This document shows, in pieces, positions 10,691 through 22,015 of a stretch of DNA of 64,000 nucleotides. The DNA is from Elymus sibiricus (Eukaryota > Streptophyta > Magnoliopsida > Poales > Poaceae), in contig CM077665.1 of assembly GCA_039707655.1 (NCBI GenBank), positions 82,647,954-82,711,953 of the forward strand. Reading direction: 5' to 3'. Below the pieces are notes generated by a model that made no database searches, was not told the DNA's origin, and worked only from the letters and a program-made list of their open reading frames with translations. Every line of letters begins with the position of its first letter. Position 1 is the stretch's first letter. A program made the position numbers and the translations under genes.

Positions 10691-11083
10691 CGGCCTATAT
10701 ATACCCCATGCCCGCGAGCAGAGCAATGCACTGCTCACTTTTTTTTTGGCCGGCCGTGGGAGAGCTTTGTGGTGCTCTAGCTCACCTCGTATGCACATGA
10801 GGTGTTCGATGAAATGCCCGAACCACACTTAAGCTTTCTCCTTTCGAAGCTCCTTGTCCAAGCTCCATTTTCCTCAAGATTTGTTTAGGTTTGGCGGTCC
10901 GTCCTGTCCCGTCCCCGTCCTCACCGCCGTCGATCGCCCGCGCCCATCTCGGCGCCGGCACCACCGTGGTTAGCCTCTTCTTCTTATCTTTTTTCTAAAA
11001 GAAAAAAGTTCTTACTTGTATCATTTAGATAGATACTTGTGTAATTTTCTTACTTTTATTATTGTTTGTTATTATATAGTGCC

Positions 11084-11553
11084 ATGGTCATGGTATCCGC
11101 CCACGTCGGCCCTCGTCCGGTCTATGATTCGGATGTGGTATATATTATCTTTTATAACTATTTGTTTTATTTAGTGTTTATGACAATTATGCCGACCAAC
11201 GTGACATAGATTTTTTAATCTAGGAGGTATGTGAACCGGAAATTCCAACCGACATAGAAATTCTTGTCGAGAAGTTAAATTTGGTTGAAAAAGAAAACAA
11301 TTACTTGAAAGAAAAATTACAAAGAGTTGAAGAGGAGAAGATGAAGTTGGAGTTGCATGTTGCCGATGTCGTCGACGATCACAAGATCAAGATGGATGCA
11401 ATGCGCTTGAAGATTAGAAAGATTAGAAAATATGCCATTCATACTGAGGCTTGGTATCATTATGCCGTTGGATCAATTGGTACCTTAGTTGCGGTTATGA
11501 TCGCATTTGTTGTTGCATTTAAATTTTATAGTTTCAATGTATGTTTTAATTAG
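11084..11553 (+). CDS. small coiled-coil and membrane-anchor protein of CACTA-1 (two exons)
   Basis: Proposed exons are 11084-11137 and 11224-11553, joined in phase 0 across an 86-bp intron (GTATAT...TCTAG), giving 127 residues. The ATG follows an AG acceptor (TATATAG) that would close a leader intron. Residues 38-87 are heptad-rich and charged (coiled coil; KENNYLKEKLQRVEEEKMKL). Residues about 96-117 are a hydrophobic helix (SIGTLVAVMIAFVVAFKF), with a short tail after it. The predicted product is a small tail-anchored membrane protein, not a DNA-binding factor. It lies between the left palindromes and TNP2, ending 146 bp before the transposase ATG, and could be an upstream exon set of the same transcript. 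CACTA-2 has lost the whole region by deletion. The function is unknown. Confidence 0.6.
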
Positions 11554-11699
11554 ATGCTCTAGAGAGCTATATGTTGTTCAATAATGAGAACTATGTATGA
11601 ACGTTATGTATTTATTTTGGTCACTACTGTACTTTGGCTTTAATGTGATGATGAATTTCTATTAATTTGGTCACTTCTCTATTCATGATATGCACGCAG

Positions 11700-13627
11700 A
11701 TGAACCGGCAATGGATGTACGGTGACCGACGCACCTCCGAGTATATTAAGGGCCTGCATAATTTTCTCGAAGCGGCTGAGGCAAACAAGCAGAATGGTTT
11801 TATGAATTGTCCATGTACTGTCTGTGAGAATACGAAGGCTTTCTCCAACTATAAAACCCTTCACTTCCACCTGCTTCAGAAGGGTTTTATGCCACACTAT
11901 AATGTTTGGACCAAGCACGGAGAAAGAGGGGTTATGATGGAAGACAACGAAGAAGAAGAGGATGACGACAACTACCCGCCCCCTGAATACGGTGATGCTG
12001 CAATGGGGGAAGCTGAAGATCAAGAGGAACCAGACGATGTGCCCGATGATGATCTTCGCCGGGTCATTGTTGATGCACAGAGAGAATGCGAAAGTGAAAG
12101 GGAGAAGTTGAAGTTCGATCGCATGTTAGAGGATCACAAAAAAGGGTTGTACCCAAATTGCGAAGATGACAACAGAAAGCTCGGTACCACACTGGAATTT
12201 CTGCAATGGAAGGCAGACAATGGTGTATCTGACAAGGGATTTAGTTTGCTATTGAAAATAATGAAGAAGAAGCTTCCAAAGGATAACGAATTGCCTGGCA
12301 GTACGTACGAAGCAAAGAAGGTTCTATGCCCTCTAGGATTGGAGGTGCAAAAGATACATGCATGCCCTAATGACTGCATCATCTACCGCGGTGCGTACGA
12401 GGATTTGAACGCATGCCCGGTATGCGGTGCATTGCGGTATAAGATCAGAAGAGATGACCCTGGTGATGTTGAGGGCCAGCGCACCGGGAAGAGGGTTCCT
12501 GCCAAGGTGATGTGGTATGCTCCTATAATACCACGGTTGAAACGTCTGTTCAGAAACAAAAAGCATGCCGAGTTGATGCAATGGCACAAAAAAGACCGTA
12601 AGAAAGACGGGAAGTTGAGAGCACCCGCTGATGAGTCGCGGTGGAGAAAGATCGAGAGAAAGTGGAGCGACTTTACAGGTGACCCGAGGAACGTATGGTT
12701 TGGTTTAAGTGCAGATGGCGTTAATCCTTTTGGGGAGCAGAGCAGCAAGCATAGCACATGGCCTGTGACTCTATGTATGTATAACCTTCCTCCTTGGTTG
12801 TGCATGAAGCGGAAGTTCATTATGATGCCAGTGCTCATCCAAGGCCCTAAGAAACCCGGCAATGACATTGATGTGTACCTAAGGCCATTAGTTGATGAAC
12901 TTTTACAGCTATGGAATGGAAGAGGTGTACGTGTGTGGGATGAGAACGAACAGGAGGAATTTGACCTACATGCGTTGCTGTTTGTAACCATCACGATTGG
13001 CCTGCTCTCAGTAACCTTTCAGGACAGACAAACAAGGGATACCACGCATGCACACACTGTTTAGATGACACTGACAGTATATATTTGGACAAATGCAGGA
13101 AGAATGTGTACCTGGGGCATCGTCGATTTCTTCCGACCAACCATCAATGTCGAAAGAAAGGAAAGCATTTCAAAGGTGAGGCAGATCACCGGAAGAAGCC
13201 CGCCCTCCGTATTGGTGATCACATACTTGATATGGTCAATGATTTACAAGTAATATTTGGAAAGGGTCCTAGCGGACTATCTGTTCCGACTGACGATGCG
13301 GGACGCGCACCCATGTGGAAGAAGAAATCTATATTTTGGGACCTACCCTATTGGAAAGACCTAGAGGTCCACTCTGCAATCGACGTGATGCACGTGACGA
13401 AGAATCTTTGCGTGAACCTGCTAGGCTTCTTGGGAGTGTATGGTAAGACAAAAGATACACCGGAGGCACGGGAGGAATAGCAACGTGTGCATGAAAAAGA
13501 CGGCATGCATCCAAAGCAGTATGAAGGTCCTGCCAGCTACGCTCTTACCAAAGAAGAGAAGGAAATCTTCTTTGAATGCCTGCTCAGTATCAAGGTCCCG
13601 TCTGGCTTCTTGTCGAATATAAAGGGA
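11700..13627 (+). pseudogene. TNP2-type CACTA transposase, broken and 3'-truncated
   Basis: This is the counterpart of the intact transposase at 35017-38316. ATG at 11700 directly follows a CAG acceptor (GCACGCAG), the better start although the frame is open upstream. It carries the N-terminal Transpos_assoc-type zinc domain (WMYGDRRTSEYIKG, CPCTVC), an acidic linker, a Cys-rich patch (HACPNDC, ACPVCGALRYK) and the first catalytic block LSADGVNPFG. Damage relative to CACTA-2: a 1-bp loss at about 12991, just before the second catalytic Asp region; a CAG-to-TAG stop at 13478-13480; and loss of everything after about 13627, including the DUF4218 and DUF4216 parts, where sequence jumps into 3' flank. 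It is certainly inactive as a full transposase. Confidence 0.92.
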
Positions 13628-14500
13628 ATAATACCATGCTATGTGGGTGTAACCCTCTCAAGACATTGTCCGTTTTGTACACGAAGTGCATCCAATTGTT
13701 GCCGTAACCCTCTCAACTTTTTATAACATGCTATGTGGGTGAAATGATGATACCATGCCAACTTTCAACCTTTTCAGAGTTCATTTGTAGTGCTTTTCAA
13801 TTTCAGGGTCATTTAGCTTAAAAAAAATCAGTAAATGCATGAAAAATACCATATGAAGTCAGAAAGGGTTGAAAATTGATGATGTGGCTTTGAATGGTTC
13901 ATTTTGAACACACAAAAAGTCTAGAGTTCAAATAAGTTTAAAAAAATGAAATCCCTTTATAACAGATGAGTTTTCGTCTGAAACCCTGATACTTCGAGAG
14001 GGATTGTCCGTTTTGTACACGAAGTGCATCCAGTTTTTGCCGTAACCTTCTCAACTTTTTAGCACGTGCTATGTGGGTGAAATGATGATACCATGCCAAC
14101 TTTCAACCTTTTCAGAGTTCATTTGTAGTGCTTTTCAATTTTAGGGTCATTTAGCTTAAAAAAATCAGTAAATGCATGAAAAATACCAGATGAAGTCAGA
14201 AAGGGTTGAAAATTGATGATGTGGCTTTGAATGGTGCATTTTGAACACACAAAAAGTCTGGAGTTCAAATAAGTTCAAAAAATGAAATCCCATTGTAACA
14301 GATGAGTTTTCGTCCGAAACCCTGATACTTCGAAAGAGATTGTCCATTTTGTACACGAAGTGCATCCAGTTTTTGCCGTAACCCTCTCAACATTTTAGCA
14401 CATGCTATGTGGGTGAAATGATGATACCATGCCAACTTTCAACCTTTTCAGAGTTCATTTGTAGTGCTTTTCAATTTCAGGGTCATTTAGCTCAAAGAAT
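13628..14500 (+). repeat. ~338-bp unit, triplicated 3' flank of the transposase
   Basis: A block present once downstream of the intact transposase (about 38384-38580) occurs three times here. TTGTCCGTTTTGTACACGAA (or a close variant) starts at 13667, 14006 and 14340, and GATACCATGCCAACTTTCAACC follows each. The first copy is fused to the truncated transposase frame at about 13627. A deletion plus tandem amplification explains the structure. Confidence 0.85.
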
Positions 14501-15410
14501 GAACTAATAGCAAAAAGAATGAACTAGAAAACTTTTATGAAACTCTAATAGCAAAAAGAATGAACTAAAAAAAATCAATTAAAATATTCTGTTATGATCA
14601 ACTAAAACAAAACTATAATATTCTTCAATAGCAAAAAGAATCAACTAAAAAGCTTTTATAAAACTCTAATAGCAAAAGGAATCAACTAAAAAGCTTTTAT
14701 AAACCTCTAGTATTTTTGAAACTAAAATTATATAAAATTTATGCAACTAAAATTATCAAAGTATTTTTTGTTCAAAACATTAATAGCAAAAAGAATTTTC
14801 ATAAAGAATTTTTTTGTTAGAAACTTTAATAGCAAACTAGAATAACCAAATCTGTTTTTGATTAAAACAGAAATTTAAAATAACCTAAAACTTACCAAAT
14901 TAAATATAATGATAAAACACAGTAATATTAAATAGCAGGAAAAAGAATCACTGAAAAAACTATTTTTTTAGTAAAGTTATTCACAAACTAGTGATTCACA
15001 CAAATTTCAAAAAATTCAAATTTAAACTATTCAAATTTGAAAACTAATGGTACTAACAGAAAGTTTATAATTTTTGTGACCTAAAAGCAAAAGGAATCAC
15101 TGAAAAATAGTAAGTAGGAACAAAATAAAATAAATAAAGCAAAAAACAAAACAAAAAAACTGGATTTTTTTTAAAAAAAATGCCACCTACTGGGCCACCA
15201 CGGCCTGAATACGACTAGACAACCGACCGGCTTGTTGGGCCAGGATTCAGGCCCGCAGAAGGCCCAATAGGCCCACAGGCAGTGACAGATTAGGCCCGGA
15301 AGCCTGCAGTTGAGAGGAGCTCGAGAGGGTGTGCGCAGCCGCGCTTATAAACCACTCTCGAGCTCCCTCGGTTGGCGAGGTGGGACTAATAATTTGGCCC
15401 CGGGCAGCAC
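14501..15410. other. AT-rich CACTA interior, no gene seen
   Basis: A-rich sequence with many short degenerate repeats of AATAGCAAAAAGAATCAACTA, found also in CACTA-2 at about 38580-38900. From about 15180 it becomes GC-richer (GGGCCACCACGGCCTG, GGGCCAGGATTCAGGCCCGC), leading into the internal promoter region; TTATAAA lies at about 15344. Confidence 0.6.
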
Positions 15411-15414
15411 CACC

Positions 15415-15619
15415 CTTTCGTTCCGGTTGGTGCCACCAACCGGGACCAATGCACCCCTTTAGTCCCAGTTGGTGCCACCAACCGGGACCAATGCACCCCT
15501 TTAGTCCCGGTTGGTGCCAAACTGACCTTTGGTCCCGGTTGGTGGCACGAACCGGTACTAAAGGGGTGCATTGGTCCCGGTTTGTGCCACCAACCGGGAC
15601 CAATGCTCTGTGTATATAA
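15415..15619 (+). promoter_or_regulatory. internal palindrome cluster and TATA box of the second CACTA-1 gene
   Basis: Several copies of the subterminal palindrome (CCGGTTGGTGCCACCAACCG cores with GGTCCC/GGGACC arms) lie at 15421-15603, followed at once by TATATAA at 15613-15619. This repeats the arrangement at the left end (palindromes, then TATA). It implies that the second gene has its own promoter under the same presumed TNPA-binding sites. CACTA-2 has the same layout at 39271-39525. Confidence 0.7.
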
Positions 15620-15654
15620 GCCCACACTTAGGAATTTTCAGCATTCTCATCTCA

Positions 15655-16310
15655 CCCCCGACGACGCCGACGAAATCGACGCCGCCAGGCTGCCCGCCCA
15701 CCGCCCGCCGTCGCCGTCGCCGTCGCCGCCGCCCGCCGCCCCCATCGTCGCCGTCGCTCGCTGCCCCCGTCATCGCCCGCCGCCCCCGTCGTCGCTTGCC
15801 ATCGTCGCCCTCGCCCGCCGCCCCCGTCGTGCTCGCCGTCGCCTCGCCGTTGCCCTCACCCTCGCCGTTGCCCTCGCCTCTTCCCCGTCGTCGCCGTCGC
15901 CGTCGCCGTCGTCGTCCGCCGCTCCGCCGCTGCCTGCCCCGACGCACCGACCCCCAGTGAGCTCCCCTTCCCCGTCGTCCTCGTCGCCGGTCCCGTCGCC
16001 TCCCCGAGCCGCCGTCCTCGTCCCCGTCGCCGCCGTCCTAGTCCCCGTCGCCGCCGTCCTCGTCCCCGTCGCCGCCGTCCTCGTCCCCGTCGCCTCCCCG
16101 TCACCTCCCCGAGCCGCCGTCCTCATCCCCGTCGCCGCCGTCCTCGTCCCCGTCGCCTCCCCGTCGCCTCCCCGAGCCGCTGTCCTCGTCGTCCCCGTCC
16201 CCGTCGCCTCCTCGAGCCGCCGTCCTCGTCCCCGTCGCCGCCGTCCTCGTCCCCGTCGCCGGCCTCCAGCCATCGCCGCCCCCCCAGTGAGCCCCCCCCC
16301 CCTTTCCCAT
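15655..16310. repeat. GC-rich microsatellite/minisatellite leader of the second gene
   Basis: Long runs of CCGTCGCCGCCGTCCTCGTC-like units (about 21 bp, best at 16000-16270) and simple CGT/CGC repeats. Several frames stay open on both strands because of composition; the Pro/Ala/Val-rich plus frame is not credible as protein. It is probably transcribed 5' leader that has expanded. Confidence 0.75.
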
Positions 16311-17556
16311 GGTGTGCCACCCCGTCATCGTTTAGGGTTTTTTTTGCGGGCATGTATATGTGTATATGTTCATGTATATCTTTTTTTTCATGTATATGTA
16401 TATATGTTCATGTATATGTGTGTATATGTTCATGTAAAAAGTCTTCGTTGTTTTTCATATGTACGAAAATGTAGAGTGAAAACAAAAACAAACATATAAG
16501 AAAAAACAAAGGAAAAAATGAAGAAGGAAAAGAAAACCGCCCGGCCCGGCCACCACCGCATTTTCATAAAGTTTTTCCACCGAGTCCACGTCGCACCGAG
16601 CACCCGCGGCGAAGCAAGTCTTTTTTTGAAGGTAGTTTTTTTGTTAAATGAAAATGTTGGCATCGGCTCTATCATCACGTTGGCATCGGCTCTATCTATC
16701 AACAAGGCCACGCGAGCACCCCGGCCCCCTATCATCACGTTGGCATCGGCTCCCCGAGAGCTTTCCAACGGATCCGGAATGTATGTCGTTGTTGATATAC
16801 CCCCTCCCCGATAACTTCGACATGAGGGGGGGTCGATATACCCCCTCCCCGATAAAAAAATTTCTAAGTTACTAAGGTAAAATGTTCACCCCCCTCTCGA
16901 TATACCGGGCGACTAACTCTCGAGGTCACCCAAACCCTAGAAAAAAAGTGTTGTCGATATACCCCCTCCCCGATAACATTTTTTTTCTAAGTTACTAAGG
17001 TAAAATGTTCATATAGAAAACTCCAGTAATATAGATTTATCAAGAATGCCCCCATTATGGATGTGCACAAGTTGATCCAATTTTTTTCTGATCCCATCTA
17101 TTTATATATTCTTCTATATGTCATGTTGTGTGTCAAAGTATTGAAGAAATCCATGGCTTCATCATTAGCCGGAAGTAACCGGCGTATGATGTTACGAAGC
17201 TCTTCAAAGTTGTTTTGGAACGGAGTTCCGGATAGAATAATTCGCATTTTGTTAAATCCCTAAAAGGTTAAGAGAATCCCGGCCCTCTCGCCCTAAACAA
17301 TAAACTCTCGAGGCCACCCAAACCCTAGAAGAAAGAGCGTTGTAGATCTCCTACCCCCTCCCGTCCCTACCCGATAAACTCTTGAGGCCACCCAAATCCT
17401 AGAAGAAAGAGCGTTGTCGAGGCCACCCCAAACCCTAGAAGTGTTGTCGAGGCCACCCCAAACCGGACGTCGTACATTCATGAGAGAGGCGGTCCGGACG
17501 TCGGACGACATTCATGTTTGTATATTAATTGCCATGTTGTGATATTTGCAGAAACT
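16311..17556. repeat. low-complexity and minisatellite leader/intron region
   Basis: It contains a GT/AT-rich run (TGTATATGTTCATGTATAT, about 16351-16436), tandem copies of ATCATCACGTTGGCATCGGCTC (16672-16752), and repeated ATACCCCCTCCCCGATAA units (16796-16980). Copies of CGAGGCCACCCCAAACCCTAGAAG lie at 17310-17465. No coding sequence is seen. Related repeats are in CACTA-2 at 40260-40650. Confidence 0.7.
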
Positions 17557-20500
17557 ATGGATCCAAGAGACTTGGAACAAGAACAGTTGTTGGGGGACAT
17601 AATCCACGGCGGACGTGATATCTTGTCGTTTCTCAACGACACCGATGGTCTGGAAGGAGAGGATGACGGCTCCGGTGATCAAACAATGGAGGAGGAAGGA
17701 CATGATCATGATGGCTCCGGTGACCGAATGCCGGAGGAAGAAGGAGACCATGATGACGGCTCCGGTGACCGAACGGAGGAGGGAGCTGTTGCAAAGTCCG
17801 GCGAGGTATATATATTAATTAAGCCTGTGCTGACTAGCTAATTGATGCATTAATTGTTTTGGTATGTACATATATTAATTAACTCTTCTTTCTTCTTTTA
17901 TAGCCCTCCGGATCGAGCCAAACTTCGGTAACGAGACGAGGCCCGAAGAAGAGGTTGCGCAAGGATGAAAGGTTCACGATGACAGCACTCGCGCACGATG
18001 GCCATCCAATTGAACCCAAGCGGACCAAGGACGCATTTTCTGCTCAGTGCGGAGCTATTGTTAGGGACTACATCCCGATCAGCATCAAGCAATGGAATAA
18101 GCCTAAGGACGGCGCCCCTGATGGTGATTATGTCACCGATAGACAGAAAGATGATCTTTGGACCGCGCTGAAGGCAAATTTCACCCTACCGCCAGAGGAG
18201 GATCCGAATAAGCCAGTTATAGAGCCACTGGTCAAGGCGTGTGCTCTTAAGAAGATGGCAGATCTATTCAAGAGGTGGAAAAATGAGTTGAAATCAAAGT
18301 TTGTCGACAAAGGGAAGACTCCAAAATTCACCGGCCGATTTGAGAAGATAAGAGATCACTGGCCCGCATTTGTGGCCTACAAGACATCGGACAAGAGTAA
18401 GAAAATGTCAGAGACAAACAAGATCAATGCTGCAAAGAAGCAGTATCACCATCACACGGGGTCAGGTGGCTACCTCAAAGCCCGGCCGTTGTGGGACAAA
18501 GCTGAGAATGACGTGATTGCTAAAAACGTCGTACCACAGACATTGAACTGGCCAGACCGTTCAAGGACTTGGTTCTTCGGGGTTGGTGGAACTTTGGACC
18601 CTGAAACAGGGAAGTGCCGCTGGACGAACGAGCAACTTGCAATACCCATGAACAAGCTTCAGGAGTATATCACCGCAGCGCAGGAAGGGACGTTCATTCC
18701 CAACAGAGAAGGACGAGCTGACTGAGGCCCTGGGGAATGCTGAGCACCCTGGACGAACACGAGGCACACCAGGCTCCGTTCCGTGGAAGGTTGGGTTTCC
18801 CGACGCAGGCGGTTACAGAAGCCGGGAGAGAAAGAGGAAAGCGGAGCTGAGCGAAATTCAGAAGCTCAATGCAACACTACCAAAGCTAGAGGAAGCTGAG
18901 AGCCAGCGAGCTGCCGGCCAACCATCTCAGCGGCACGAAGCTACCCCGCCATCTCAGCGGAAAAGCAGCGTCGCTTCCACGGAGCCCATTCAGCCTGACT
19001 TCACGTCTCCTAGCTACCCCGTGGATACTATCACGGAGGCTCAACATTGCGAGCTTATGACGAAATGCCGGAACCTCACTTTATTGGCGGTTGTCGGCTC
19101 TGTTGCACCTCCTCAACCCAACGGAACTTTTCACTGCCGTCCGATTCCACATGGCTATGCTGTTGTGATGGTGGATGAAGTAATGGAGGGATTTGCGGAG
19201 CTCGAGCTTGACCACTCTACAAGTGAAGGGGAGAATCGGCTGGGTCGTGCCCTTAGGAGTACATGTCTATGGCAGAAGGAGTACATCAAGCTTCCAAACT
19301 GGACACCTCCGCCTCCTCCTCCTCCTCCGGCGAGTCAGGGCACTCCGCCTCCTCCTCCTCCTCCTCCTCCTCCTCCGGCGAGTGATCAGGGGACCCCGCC
19401 TCCTTCTCCGGCTCCTCCGACGCGTGAGGGCACTCCGTCTCCTCCTTCGCCTACTCCGGCACGTCGGAGCAGTACGCCTCCTCCTCAGCCTCGTCGGCAA
19501 CAGCGAAAGGCAGACGCCGCCGCTCCGGCTCCTCCGGCGCGTCGGAGCACTCCGCCTCGTAAGCAACGACGGAAGAGAGACGCCGCCGCTCCGGCGGCTA
19601 GCAGTACAAGCAGAGGCGGGAGGGAATACAGATACGGTCCATCTCTCAAGCCTCTAGAAAAGTTACCATATGAGAGGACCGAGTCTGAAAACGAGGAGAT
19701 ATGTCAGGACCAATTGAGGGCCCATTTTGCAAAGAAAACTCCACCTCCGAAGGAGAAGCTTGTTCCGGTGAAAGTGAAGCGCACTATCGATGCCCTGAAG
19801 CGACTAAAAAGACATATGAAGAAGCGCGGTGGTCGGGAAGTACTTCTAGTGATGCAAGGTTAGCAGAACGAAGAAGTGGGAAAACAATTCCCCAGCTCGG
19901 CGAACAGAAGAAGCAATCGTGCCCCCCGCTCAAGGTGTCTAGCGATATCGTCGCAAATCATCCGGGGATGGTGCCCGGTACCAATCCTGGTGATTACTTG
20001 GGGGATGATGTAATTTTTGAAACGGCTGAGGTAACAAAAGAAAAATATGAATACATGCACGGGAAGCCTCTCGTCAAACCTGATCATCCTCCTCTAACAA
20101 CGATGATGTACAAATTGCATGAGTGGTACATGAAAACCTGCAGGGAGTCTGGGAGAGACACTATGTATATGGCAGTGAAACCAGAGCACGAATTCATTGG
20201 ACTTCCCGTGATGCCTGTTGAATTTGTGGAGTTATTTCAGTTATACAATCAGCTGGCCTTCGACAAACAACTCATGACTGCCTACTGTCTGTAAGTATTA
20301 CTTCTATAGTTAAGTCTCTAGCTCAGCTCGTTCATTGCATGTATATATAATTATCCTCACTATATTATGCAGATTGAAGATCGTCGAATGCAAAAAACTA
20401 GGAATCTTCGACGTTGGGTTCATTAGCCCAGATGCCGTAAATGGATGGACGGTACGAAACTCAATCAAAGAGACCGAGGAGAACTTGCTAAAGTCGTTCC

Positions 20501-21328
20501 TTATACATCAAAACAAAAAGGAAATACTCTTTCCTTACAACTTCAAGTGAGTGTTGTTGTCTTCTCTGTATACTCGGTTTCGCTTACTCGAGGTTAAGTA
20601 ATGTAATTGATGAGTTATATATCCGTGCGCAGTTTCCACTTTATTCTGCTATCCATTAAGCTTGACGGGGCATTAGTAACTGTCTTAGACTCGAGACGTA
20701 AAGATCCCGAGAATTATGCGGACATGACTGCAATGCTCAAGAAGTAAGTTCAGTCAATACCGGGACCATATCGGCATGCAACTTTCGTTAATTTCCTGAT
20801 ATCAAGTAATCATTTTCTTTGCTTGGCAGGGTTTGGAAGAAGTTCACCCGAAAGGTTCCCGGTCTAAACAAAGAGTTGCGATTTACGCACCCCAAAGTAA
20901 GTAGTACTAGCTAGTTCCGCGCATCTCTAATTGATTCAAATTTTCATCAATATATCATTACCATGCTTGCTTATCAGTTTGATTGAACTCTATTCTCGTA
21001 AAGTGCTTGTACCAGAAAGAAGGGACTTCTTTATGTGCATACTACGTATGCGAGTTCATTCGCCACTCGACCTCTGAGCGGGGCTTTTCTGACAAACAAT
21101 TTGAAGTACGTAAATAATATTCACAATTTTATTTTATATATTACCATCAATTGTGTTGAGTTTTATTCATATATATGCATGTATTGACCCCCTTCTTTAA
21201 ATTAGATCTGGCAGATGCGGGATGAACTCCTACCACATGATCGCATACGAGCAATTCAAGAGGAATTGGCGGGATTCTTTCTTGACCACGTCATACCTAA
21301 AGACGGAGAATACCATGGGAATTTGTGA
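17557..21328 (+). pseudogene. second CACTA-1 gene: TNPA-like protein with Ulp1-like C-terminus, frameshifted
   Basis: Exons: 17557-17805, 17904-20290, 20373-20546, 20633-20743, 20830-20896, about 21016-21105 and 21206-21328. All donors read GT and the phases agree. The N-terminal part is acidic, then a basic TNPA/Ptta-type region (RTWFFGVGGTLDPETGKCRW), a poly-proline linker (about 19305-19560) and a C48 (Ulp1-like) peptidase-like tail: His in NFHFILLSIKLD, Asp in VTVLDSRRKD, Cys in TSLCAYYVCEFIR. Two breaks interrupt the large exon: a 2-bp loss at about 18706 and a loss of about 40 bp at about 19803. The splice sites and the H-D-C residues of the tail remain. In En/Spm, TNPA binds subterminal repeats; a SUMO-protease-like tail is known from some grass CACTAs and MULEs. 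Confidence 0.85.
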
Positions 21329-21714
21329 TTGGATCTTAGGTACATGATGTTAGGGATTGTAAAAGATGTTATATTGTATATATGTAGTAGCGTCGGATAG
21401 ATATACGAAAACTTGTTGTTCGACCAATCTCTCGGAGAAAGAGAGGTCGATCACTTCTCTCCGTATATGTTCATGACGATCTTATGTACTTAATGGTTCC
21501 TTCATTTGCTTACTAGCTAGCGTGTCGAGTTCTCTCTATAGTAGCTAGCGTCGACCAAGCACGGAGAAAGAGAGGACACTTCTCTCTATTAGCTAGCTAA
21601 CACAATATGAAACCCCTAAATTAACCCTACAAAACCCCCTAAGCCCCCCCCCCCCTTTCAAAAAAAAAAAAAACCCCAGCTCCTGCCAGATGCTAACGCG
21701 TGGATGCCTTTTGA
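21329..21714. other. 3' flank of the second CACTA-1 gene
   Basis: It contains GAGAAAGAGAGGTCGATCACTTCTCTC- and GCTAGCGTCGACCAAGCACGG-type repeats and then C- and A-homopolymer runs at about 21648-21675. It is nearly the same as 44491-44811 in CACTA-2. No gene. Confidence 0.6.
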
Positions 21715-22015
21715 TCCCGGTTGGTGTTACCAACCGGGACTAAAGGTCCTCCTGCCTGGGCTCCCCGCAGCGGCCACGTGGAGGGCCTTTGGTCCCGGTT
21801 CGTAAGCAAACCGGGACTAAAAGTTTTGGGCTTTAGTCCCGACCCTTTAGTCCCGGTTCCAGAAAGGTCCTCCTGCCTGGGCTCCCCGCAGCGGCCACGT
21901 GGAGGGCCTTTGGTCCCGGTTCGTAAGCAAACCGGGACTAAAAGTTTTGGGCTTTAGTCCCGACCCTTTAGTCCCGGTTCCAGAACCGGAACAAATGGGC
22001 CTCTGGAACCGGGAC
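21715..22015. repeat. CACTA-1 right subterminal cluster with 120-bp tandem duplication
   Basis: Copies of CCCGGTT(GGTGTTACC)AACCGGGAC and CCCGGTTCGTAAGCAAACCG lie close to the 3' end. A unit of about 120 bp beginning GGTCCTCCTGCCTGGGCTCC occurs twice (about 21746 and 21866) in near-identical form, so one copy arose by recent duplication. Confidence 0.85.

Noticed and set aside
10471..10832. ORFs of about 110 codons on both strands in the CACTA left end (also at 34342-34762 and 21721-21957)
   Set aside because: They are translations of the GGTCCCGGTTC palindromes (repeated VPVR/GTGTK patterns), not proteins.
11667..11700. Upstream start for the CACTA-1 transposase at 11667
   Set aside because: The extra residues are not present in CACTA-2, and the ATG at 11700 directly follows a CAG acceptor shared by both copies.
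15582..16499. 305-codon plus-strand ORF rich in Pro, Ala, Val and Ser, with minus-strand Gly/Arg-rich counterparts
   Set aside because: It starts inside the palindrome cluster and runs through GC microsatellite; openness on both strands is a composition effect, and CACTA-2 does not preserve it.
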